DNA from: Stentor coeruleus
Lineage: Eukaryota; Ciliophora; Heterotrichea; Heterotrichida; Stentoridae
Assembly (NCBI GenBank): GCA_001970955.1
Contig: MPUH01000205.1
Location: 1 to 64,000, forward strand
DNA: 64,000 nucleotides
Direction of reading: 5' to 3'
Within the stretch, counting starts at the first letter, position 1, and every line of letters starts with the position of its first letter. The translations under genes were made by a program, and so were the position numbers. A model generated the notes under the pieces. It was not told the DNA's origin. It saw nothing but the letters and a program-made list of their open reading frames with translations, and ran no database searches. Of this stretch, positions 57,034-64,000 are shown in pieces.

Positions 57034-59580
57034 TTACTTTCTTTTCGGTGGACGTACATAAGGTATATCATCAGGTTCTTCAACAATTTCCATCATCCTT
57101 GTTACATACCTATCAAAACTAGGTGCTTTAGGTTCAGGTTCAATAGCCCTATAAGCCCTTTCCAAATTAACAACAGCATCATCATGTGTATGAACCTCAG
57201 CTTCTAAATCAGGTTCCTTATCTGCTTCTCTTCCAGTCATCCTCTCAAAGTTCAAAACTCCTTTAACCCTAGGTTTAGCTGGATTTTCAGCAATACTTGG
57301 AATATCAATAAGAACAACATCTTCAGGCTCAAAAGAAAACTCTTCTCTACCAGTTTGCCTAGCCATATCAACAAGAGTCTTTGGGGGTTTTGGAGCTTCT
57401 GGTTCAATATTTATAACAACCATTTCTTCAGGTTCTAAAACCTCAGGATCTCTTCCTTGCTGTTTTTCCATATTAACTAACATTGGGGTTTTTTTCTTAC
57501 CAACATAGTAATTAGGTTCAAGAATTAGTTCATTTTTATCTGTATCTTCAGTATCAGCTTCAGGTCTTCCTAAGTTTTTATCCATATTCACCAACATTGG
57601 CACTCGTTTTTTCAAATAATCCACATTTGGTTCTAATATCAACTCAATCTTATCATCATAATCATCAATTTTCAACTCTTCCCTCCCTGTAGTTTTATCC
57701 ATATTCACAAGCATTGGGACTTTAGATTTCACATATGGTTCTAAAATCAGAACATCCCCTTCTTTATCTTCTTCTTCAATTGTCCCCATAAAAGTTGGAT
57801 CTCTAGACACAACTTTACCAAAATCAAAAGCTGGGATTTTAGGTTTTATTGGCTCAAAGTCATAAGTTCCAACACTAGGATACTCAACTTCGCCTCTAAG
57901 TTTTTTATTTATTCTCTTTAAAGTTTCTTTATCTTTTTCTGATATAAGAAACTCATCATAATTCGTACTGGCAAAGCTAATTTCTGGGACTCGATCGAAT
58001 TTTATATCAGAATCAACATCATAAAATTTCCATTGTTCAGGCTGAAACACTTTATCAGGTAAATGTTGTGGGGCAATTTCTACAGGTTGATGATATAAAA
58101 ACCCAGGGATTCCAGGTTTGACAATATCATCTTTAATAATCAAAGGTAGTCTATTATCAATTTCAATAGGTTTTTCTTTAGACTGGACAAATGGTAGGAC
58201 ATCAATATCAGATCTTTTTTCTACAAGTTTAAATGATGGGTCATAAGCTCCAGGGCCAAGATAATCAGGGAATTCATAAGGTTGAAAATGTTCAGGGGCA
58301 ATAAAAGCTTCAGGGATTCTAGGTTTGTTAAAGTTATAATTAGGGTCTAATGTAGGTCTACGGTCGAATTCTAAAGATCTGGAACGTGGGGATATTGGAA
58401 TATATCCTCCAATTATTGAAGAGTCTGAATCTGAAGAATCGAAATAATGACCTGGGCCAGGGTATAAAAATCTAGGTTTATGCTCTGGAATCAGATCTTC
58501 ATAGTATTTAACTTTACCTTTTATTGCAGGTTCAATACTTGTAAAATCAGGATCATAACGACCAGGACCAAGCCTTGTATTAGTATATCTTATTGGGATT
58601 TCTGATATTGGTGCTATAACTCCTCCTAATACTCTATGAGAAACAATATCAGGTAAATCTAAATTTCTTAATTTGTAGAGTATTGATTTCAAAGCTTCTC
58701 TTTTATTATCTTCAGCTTCACGGGCTAAAAGTTGTTCATTTTTTTCAGTTTCTTGGACTATTTTTACATTTGGAATAGTTTTAAGGATAAAGTTGTAGTT
58801 TGGAAATAATGGAAGTTCTTCTTTTGGCTCAGGGTCTTTTATACGTTCTGATGTGCTGAATTTTGTGTTTTTTGAAGATCTTTCTACTAGGGTATATGAT
58901 GGGATATAACTTCCTGGACCAACAGATTTTATTTCAGATGGCTTTTTGTTTTGCTTTGCTGGAGATGAGTATAAAGCTGATGGGGCTGGGAATTTTACTA
59001 TATTTTCTTTGGGGTTAAGCATTGACTTGTGGTTTATTTGCTGATCCCACAACGCTTTAGCTTTAAAAAACTCTTCAAATTCTGTATCAGCAGTTGATAT
59101 ACTATGCATCTCTTGTTCTATACCTTCATTTATTAGATATTCTTTTGGCTCTACAATCTTAAGCTTCAGTTCTTCGGTTTTAAATGGTTTAGCGCTTATG
59201 ATTGGCGCTGTAGTTTTTTTCTTGATATAATCATAATTTGGGTTTATCGGTATTGTAACTTCAGGTTTTTTTTGCTTTCCTTCACGCGGTAACTTTGAAA
59301 TATATCCTCCTGCTACTCGTTTCCCCGGCCTTTCAGCTGAATATATAAAATCAGGCCCAGACATAGTTTTAGGATACAGTCTCCTTTCAGCAGTACCAAA
59401 AGTCCCTTTCCCAGCATTTTTTTGATTTTTCTCCTGCCCTTTTTCTATACCTTTCATACCCTCCTCTTTCTTCTTTTTCCTAATCTGTTCAATCCTCCTT
59501 TTCCTTTTTTCCTCTTTTTCAATCTCTTTTATCTTATCCTCATCAATCTGTCCTTTAACAATACTAAATATCTCATCCAT
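57034..59580 (-). CDS. SHIPPO/STPGR-repeat axonemal-type protein
   Basis: An 848-aa protein with a Lys/Glu-rich coiled N-terminus (about 1-60). At least four PGP-type repeats follow (VGPGSYIPSY, LGPGRYDPDF, PGPGHYFDSS, LGPGAYDPSF), the SHIPPO-like motif of microtubule-associated axonemal proteins. At residues about 625-810 there are five copies of a second unit, about 37 aa long, with core VPMLVNMDKxxGR preceded by ILEP. These are likely microtubule inner or outer-surface contacts of cilia or cortical bundles. The next gene starts only 30 bases from it on the same strand. Confidence 0.85.
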   Translation of the reverse strand: MDEIFSIVKGQIDEDKIKEIEKEEKRKRRIEQIRKKKKEEGMKGIEKGQEKNQKNAGKGTFGTAERRLYPKTMSGPDFIYSAERPGKRVAGGYISKLPREGKQKKPEVTIPINPNYDYIKKKTTAPIISAKPFKTEELKLKIVEPKEYLINEGIEQEMHSISTADTEFEEFFKAKALWDQQINHKSMLNPKENIVKFPAPSALYSSPAKQNKKPSEIKSVGPGSYIPSYTLVERSSKNTKFSTSERIKDPEPKEELPLFPNYNFILKTIPNVKIVQETEKNEQLLAREAEDNKREALKSILYKLRNLDLPDIVSHRVLGGVIAPISEIPIRYTNTRLGPGRYDPDFTSIEPAIKGKVKYYEDLIPEHKPRFLYPGPGHYFDSSDSDSSIIGGYIPISPRSRSLEFDRRPTLDPNYNFNKPRIPEAFIAPEHFQPYEFPDYLGPGAYDPSFKLVEKRSDIDVLPFVQSKEKPIEIDNRLPLIIKDDIVKPGIPGFLYHQPVEIAPQHLPDKVFQPEQWKFYDVDSDIKFDRVPEISFASTNYDEFLISEKDKETLKRINKKLRGEVEYPSVGTYDFEPIKPKIPAFDFGKVVSRDPTFMGTIEEEDKEGDVLILEPYVKSKVPMLVNMDKTTGREELKIDDYDDKIELILEPNVDYLKKRVPMLVNMDKNLGRPEADTEDTDKNELILEPNYYVGKKKTPMLVNMEKQQGRDPEVLEPEEMVVINIEPEAPKPPKTLVDMARQTGREEFSFEPEDVVLIDIPSIAENPAKPRVKGVLNFERMTGREADKEPDLEAEVHTHDDAVVNLERAYRAIEPEPKAPSFDRYVTRMMEIVEEPDDIPYVRPPKRK

Positions 59581-59609
59581 TTTCCTTTATTATTATTATC
59601 CTAAAAAAA

Positions 59610-61862
59610 TTATTTATTCATTTTCCTCTTTAAAGTCTTAAACCATTGGGGAACATTTTCCTCTGCTTTACTTTTACTTTTACTTACAGGAGCTTCTTCA
59701 TTAGTAAGCTGTGAAATCATAGTTTTCAAATTCTCAATTGCATCTTTTTTACTTAAAATCTGTTTTATATCATTTTCTAACTCAATATTTTTCTTACACA
59801 TAATTTCATATTCTGCAGCTACATCTGAAAGTTTTTGTTGTAATCTATTCATATTACGTCTTAAATCCCCAGCTTCTTTTTCTTTTTCTTCTAATTGTTT
59901 TATAAGATAAGCATAAGGTTGTTCAGTTTGGTTTAGTATTTTTTTAGCAAATGCTAGTTCACTCATAGCATTTTCAAGATCAGATTTGTATTTGATATTT
60001 TCATTTCTTATTGTTTCTAATTGTTTTTGCTTGTCTTTTAATTGTTTTGCCAGGTCTAAGCTTTGTTGGATTCTTCTTTTAGCTGAAGTTGGGGCTTGGA
60101 AACCTTGTAGTTCTTGGTTTTTAACAGCTTCATCTAGTTCTTGTTCAATAAGCGCATATTGCATTAGATTTTCTCTAGCTACAGCCATTTGTGCTTTTAG
60201 TTCAGCATTTTCTTGAGCGCATTTGCTTTCTGATTTGTAAAATTCTTGTCTTAATACATCAACTTTAGCTTTGAGTAGTTCATTTTCTTCTTTACTATGC
60301 CTTAAAGCTCTTAATGTATCTTCATAAATATTATGAGTCCTTTCAGAATTCTCTGATTTAAGTCTAAGTTCGCTTCTTAACTCTTGTAAACTTTCTTCAA
60401 GTCTATTTTGTGTAGCTCTAAATTCAAGTAATAACATATCATAAGCTTCATTTTTATCTTTTAAATCCTGTTCAACTCTTAAAAGTTTCCTTTCAGAGTT
60501 TTCTTTTGCCTCATTTAAATACTCAACACGTTTTTCATGCACTTCATTAAGATTGTTTTTTATAGACTCCATTTCTCTTGTATGCCTGTCTCTAAGTTCA
60601 TTGATTTCTTTACGGAATTTATCTTCATAAGATAATGATGTATCTGTTTTTGTATCCAAAAGTCGGTTTAGATAATTTTGTGCTGAATTTTTAGCTTCGA
60701 CAATTTCGATTTCTAGTCGGTCGTTACGGTCTTCAAGTCTTTGAAGCTTGTCTTGTAAGGATGCGTTTTGCTTTGTTAAATACTCTTTATCTCTTTGTAA
60801 CAAGTCCAACTCTTTACCTTTAGTTTCTAATAACAATCTATAATCTTCTTTTTCTCTAGTCAATTGGGTTATTTGTTTTAACTGTATTTCAACTTGGTTT
60901 TCTAATTTCGACTTCTGTTGGAGTTCTTTTTTCAGTTCTCTTTCAACTTCATCAAACCTAATCGCTTTATCTCGATTTTCCTCTATTTTCTTCATCGCCC
61001 CATCTAATTGTTTATGTATTCTCGAATTTTCAGTTATAAGTTCCTCATGTTTTCTCTCAAGATCCTTTAAATAACTCCCAGAACTTGCTTGAACATGATT
61101 TAACTCTTTTTCTGCTCTTTGAAGCTTTTCTGCTGATATTTGATATTCAGTTCTTAATTCATCAAGTTCTTTTCTATTTTTGTCATGGTTATTTTTATAT
61201 ACTTTTACTGTTTCATATACACGAGCTAGAATCCAATCTTTTAACGGNATTTGATATTCAGTTCTTAATTCATCAAGTTCTTTTCTATTTTTGTCATGGT
61301 TATTTTTATATATTTTTACTGTTTCATATACACGAGCTAGAATCCAATCTTTTAACGGTCGTTCTGGTTCTGGAACTTTTTTTATATCGTAATAATGGTC
61401 TTCAGATATAAAAAGTTCTTTTAAATCAGCTTTGAGCGTTGTCACACGTTCTTTGATTGATGGAGCTTCTTGTTGGAGTTTTTTACATTGTGATCTAAGT
61501 TCTTCCATTTCAGAAACAGTTGCTTGTTGATATGCACGGAGTTCATTTTTACTTGTTGTTCGAGCTACTTCAAGAGCATCTTGTAATGTATGCTTTTCAA
61601 ATTGACTTTCTTTAAGACGTCCGGCCAGGTCACGAATTTGCCTTTCGTAGTCATCTCGCATGTGCCTGATTTCTCTCTGAAGACGATCAGTGTCGAATAG
61701 CCCGCGTGGTTCAGGAGTCCATCTATTCATACTATGACTTTCACTTAAGTCATCTTCACTTTCACTTACTGGAATACCTGTTACAAGGATTTTCAAATCT
61801 TCTTTTGTGATAACAGAACCTTCGATGTTCAATTCGTGAAGAAGTTTCGGTAAGTCGTCCAT
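59610..61862 (-). CDS. long coiled-coil (centriolar/basal-body type) protein
   Basis: A 750-aa frame, of which 37 residues are an N-join duplication, so the true length is about 713. After a short N-terminal domain (DDLPKLLHELNIEGSVITKE) nearly the whole chain is coiled coil with continuous heptads (for example DRLQREIRHMRDDYERQIRD). The layout fits CEP135/CEP-type or filament proteins of basal bodies, but no motif allows a specific name. It lies 30 bases upstream of the SHIPPO-repeat gene on the same strand, consistent with a shared ciliary role, which is only inferred. Confidence 0.7.
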   Translation of the reverse strand: MDDLPKLLHELNIEGSVITKEDLKILVTGIPVSESEDDLSESHSMNRWTPEPRGLFDTDRLQREIRHMRDDYERQIRDLAGRLKESQFEKHTLQDALEVARTTSKNELRAYQQATVSEMEELRSQCKKLQQEAPSIKERVTTLKADLKELFISEDHYYDIKKVPEPERPLKDWILARVYETVKIYKNNHDKNRKELDELRTEYQXPLKDWILARVYETVKVYKNNHDKNRKELDELRTEYQISAEKLQRAEKELNHVQASSGSYLKDLERKHEELITENSRIHKQLDGAMKKIEENRDKAIRFDEVERELKKELQQKSKLENQVEIQLKQITQLTREKEDYRLLLETKGKELDLLQRDKEYLTKQNASLQDKLQRLEDRNDRLEIEIVEAKNSAQNYLNRLLDTKTDTSLSYEDKFRKEINELRDRHTREMESIKNNLNEVHEKRVEYLNEAKENSERKLLRVEQDLKDKNEAYDMLLLEFRATQNRLEESLQELRSELRLKSENSERTHNIYEDTLRALRHSKEENELLKAKVDVLRQEFYKSESKCAQENAELKAQMAVARENLMQYALIEQELDEAVKNQELQGFQAPTSAKRRIQQSLDLAKQLKDKQKQLETIRNENIKYKSDLENAMSELAFAKKILNQTEQPYAYLIKQLEEKEKEAGDLRRNMNRLQQKLSDVAAEYEIMCKKNIELENDIKQILSKKDAIENLKTMISQLTNEEAPVSKSKSKAEENVPQWFKTLKRKMNK
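61138..61358. repeat. N-joined 110-nt direct duplication in the coiled-coil gene (probable artefact)
   Basis: 61138-61247 recurs at 61249-61358 around an N at 61248 with one mismatch. The extra 111 bases keep the frame, so the coiled coil is doubled by 37 codons without a stop. Confidence 0.9.
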
Positions 61863-62048
61863 TTTATTTAAATGTGACCCATATTTGATAATGCTGAGAA
61901 ATTGGTATATTTTAAAGGTTTTGATGTAGAGATAAGGATTAAGGGTTTTTTCAAGGTAGTTATATATGGAAAATCATGTGGTTTTTATTAGAAGATTTAA
62001 ATAATTACGATTATTGGGTATTAGATATGAACAAATAATGGAATAAGA

Positions 62049-62849
62049 ATGATTTACTTAGATCCTAAGAGCATTATAAAAAAGTATGTAAGGAAGATAA
62101 ACAAGGCTGAAAAGAACCGCATTCGAAATGAGATTGATGCTATTACTAGAATACTTGACGATAACTTTAGGCAGATAAGACGGAAGGAAGACTCGGTCAA
62201 TTATGATAAACTTGAAAGTGCCTATGTTGCTGAATATCTAAAAAGACAGATGCAACGAGATCATCAGACTCGTTCTCAATTAAAACTATCAAAAAATACT
62301 TCAAGCGATGCTAGTGCTAGTTCTTTACCAATTATGCCTGAAAGAGATTTTTCATGTAAAAGCACTGATAATTTAAACAAATCATTATATGTACTACATG
62401 ATGGAGAAAACTCAATAAGCACAGCATCAAAAAGTCCTAATATAGCATATTTAGAAACCAAAAATTCAGCTTCATCAGAATATGTGAATAAATCGTTACA
62501 ATCGATACCTGAGTATTCTTATCGTAGACCTACTATGCTTAGAGATAATAGTTTGCCAAATATAAATGAAAAAAGGAATAATTTTAGAATTGTAGCTGAA
62601 TCTCATGAAACTAAAGCAAAAACTCCAGATCATTGCACTTCATCATTACCAATTATTCCTAAAGAACGATTAAGACATATTCCAAACAATAAAAACAAAG
62701 CTATGAATGAATATTATTTAACCCATGTTAAACCAAATTTTTCTCCGAATCCTAATTCATCAAAACAAATCGAACTTACGCTGAAATCATATAACTCAGA
62801 AAGCAAAAAAAGTTTTAGGGATTTCAAAATTGTTAAATTATTCGGATAG
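62049..62849 (+). CDS. unrecognised basic disordered protein
   Basis: A 266-aa protein. Residues 1-75 are helical and charged (KAEKNRIRNEIDAITRILDD), and the rest is Ser/Asn/Lys-rich and probably disordered with several SLP/NLP-type short motifs. No known domain. Divergent from the long coiled-coil gene (186 bases apart), so a shared promoter region is possible. Coding composition and a clean start support a real gene. Confidence 0.6.
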   Translation: MIYLDPKSIIKKYVRKINKAEKNRIRNEIDAITRILDDNFRQIRRKEDSVNYDKLESAYVAEYLKRQMQRDHQTRSQLKLSKNTSSDASASSLPIMPERDFSCKSTDNLNKSLYVLHDGENSISTASKSPNIAYLETKNSASSEYVNKSLQSIPEYSYRRPTMLRDNSLPNINEKRNNFRIVAESHETKAKTPDHCTSSLPIIPKERLRHIPNNKNKAMNEYYLTHVKPNFSPNPNSSKQIELTLKSYNSESKKSFRDFKIVKLFG

Positions 62850-62980
62850 CAGGTTTTTATTCATTAATATTATTATAATCTATTAAAACATATAAGTATT
62901 TATATATAAATAAACTACCTTAAAGTTCAATTATCATAAACTTATATTCATATGTCACCATATTATTCTATTATTATCTG

Positions 62981-63700
62981 ATGAATCTAAAAGTTAAGAA
63001 TGTCAAAGGAGGAGACAAGCAAGTATCGGTCTCAGAAGATGCATCAGTTCTTACTCTAAAATCTATGATCCATACAGAGCTTGGCGTTCAAGTACAGCAC
63101 CAAAAACTGTTATTCAAAGGCCGAATCTTAGATGATTCAAAACTTCTATCTGAATATTCTATAAAAAACAATGATACAATCTTTCTTATGGTCTCACAAT
63201 CCCAACCATCTCAGCCTGATCCAGTTCTAAGCAATCCACAACCTGTATCTATTCCCCCAGCCCCAGAGCCTCCAAGAGCACAACAATCAGAACCAAGACC
63301 ATCACATAATGTTCCAAGGGCACATGAAGATCATAAAACATCAGGCCATCCAAGACCTAGAGTTACAGGGAAATTTGATTTCCTATTAGAAAATCCTGAC
63401 TTCCAAACCATACTTCAAACAATAAGAAATGACCCAAGAACTTTTGAAAGTTTTATTATACAACTTGAGCAGCAAAATCCAGAATTATATGATCTTATTA
63501 TTAAAAATAAAAAGGAGTTTATTGAAATTGTCCGTGAAAGAGAAACAGAAACTGATCAGGTCCAACTATCAAAAGAAGAATTTAAGCAGGTGAAGGAACT
63601 TATGGAACTTGGATTTTCGGCTCAGGACTGCTTAGAAGCTTATCTCAGCTGTGGCAAAAACAAGGAACTTGCTGCAAATTATTTGTTCAGTAATAGATAA
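62981..63700 (+). CDS. RAD23: RAD23-like UBL-UBA shuttle protein
   Basis: A 239-aa protein. Residues 1-75 are a ubiquitin-like domain (MNLKVKNVKGGDKQVSV to NNDTIFLMV). A Pro-rich linker follows. Residues about 133-185 match the XPC-binding (STI1-like) domain (FLLENPDFQTILQTI... ELYDLIIKNKKEFIEI). Residues about 197-237 are a C-terminal UBA (VKELMELGFSAQDCLEAYLS to LAANYLFS). RAD23 carries ubiquitinated substrates to the proteasome and aids nucleotide-excision repair. The usual first UBA between linker and XPC-binding domain is missing, so polyubiquitin binding may be weaker. Complete frame. Confidence 0.87.
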   Translation: MNLKVKNVKGGDKQVSVSEDASVLTLKSMIHTELGVQVQHQKLLFKGRILDDSKLLSEYSIKNNDTIFLMVSQSQPSQPDPVLSNPQPVSIPPAPEPPRAQQSEPRPSHNVPRAHEDHKTSGHPRPRVTGKFDFLLENPDFQTILQTIRNDPRTFESFIIQLEQQNPELYDLIIKNKKEFIEIVRERETETDQVQLSKEEFKQVKELMELGFSAQDCLEAYLSCGKNKELAANYLFSNR

Positions 63701-64000
63701 TAATCTATATTGATTTAATTATCAGACTATAGTAAAATTACAATTAAATTTACCTATATACAATAGGTTTGTTAGTAAGAATTAGACTTTTGATAAGTAT
63801 TTGAAGTTTGATTGAGGATGTCTTGGAGATTATAATAAATTTCTAGTTTCAGAGAAATTTGTTGTAGTTTTTAGAAGTCCTGAGTTTACTTTTGTGATAA
63901 TTTTCTTTATTTCTTTAACTGGAGGTAAAAAGTTTTCGAAATAGCTGAAGATTTTAATACTTTTTTGTATATGAAGCGTAGTGGGTTTGAGAGTAGATTA
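63701..64000. other. window end: possible partial coding fragment
   Basis: On the minus strand, pieces in different frames read FENFLPPVKEIKKIITKVNS and LKLEIYYNLQDILNQTSNTY up to a stop at 63772. They look coding but need at least one frame change that no 15- or 16-nt intron explains. It may be a relic or the end of a gene running off the window. Confidence 0.3.

Noticed and set aside
61138-61358. Internal repeat in the long coiled-coil protein
   Set aside because: Again bounded by a single N with near-identical copies; treated as an artefact.
1-64000. Reassignment of TAA/TAG to Gln as in many ciliates
   Set aside because: Full-length domains end cleanly at TAA or TAG, and no conserved Gln position falls on these codons; the standard code fits.
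1-64000. tRNA or rRNA genes and CRISPR arrays
   Set aside because: No B-box plus cloverleaf, conserved rRNA sequence or regularly spaced repeats could be found by reading both strands.

Overview
The window looks like macronuclear DNA of a heterotrich ciliate, most likely Stentor coeruleus or a close relative. Four 15-nt introns of the form GT...TAG can be seen in two genes, a size known from Stentor. Genes read with the standard code, non-coding DNA is very AT-rich, and the gene set is ciliate in character (cilia and basal-body coiled-coil proteins, hybrid histidine kinases, secreted and tail-modified small proteins). No tRNA, rRNA or CRISPR was seen.

Layout. 1-5 kb: a DUF229 membrane phosphatase-like gene (terminal 15-nt intron), a SINE-like insertion, a UBE2W-type E2 interrupted by three 15-nt introns, and a PHO80-like cyclin. 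6-9 kb: an Alba protein, a decayed Rab geranylgeranyltransferase alpha gene, and a small tail-anchored protein. 9-16 kb: a gene-poor stretch, then a TBC RabGAP, a zinc-finger coiled-coil protein, a secreted protein and a UCH deubiquitinase. 16-29 kb: a 1,509-aa HU/EF-hand protein, LINE and Merlin-like transposon fossils, an HSF-like protein, a protein with an HExxH motif and a DYRK-like probable pseudokinase. 29-35 kb: two tandem paralogous membrane hybrid histidine kinases and a DUF4200 coiled coil. 36-49 kb: a GTPBP1-like GTPase, a gene remnant with a second SINE-like copy nearby, an F-BAR plus SMP lipid-transfer protein, a homeodomain protein, a thiolase-fold protein without its catalytic residues, a propeller membrane protein and a CAAX protein. 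49-64 kb: coiled-coil proteins, a DENND4-type DENN protein, a P5-type PDI, a SHIPPO-repeat axonemal protein, a long coiled coil and a RAD23-like shuttle factor.

Functional themes are ubiquitin handling (UBE2W, UCH, RAD23), membrane traffic and contact sites (TBC, DENN, F-BAR/SMP, the RabGGTA relic), cilia/basal bodies (SHIPPO, DUF4200, CCDC81-like HU, long coiled coils) and signalling. Genes are interspersed on both strands with no operon-like order apart from the tandem kinases. Three enzyme-fold proteins (thiolase, DYRK-like kinase, GTPBP1-like GTPase) lack residues normally needed for catalysis.

Two cautions. Seven single-N joins are each flanked by near-identical direct copies of 40-131 bases, so unmerged contig overlaps have split or lengthened three genes. 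Most domain calls rest on motif recognition by eye, without database searches.
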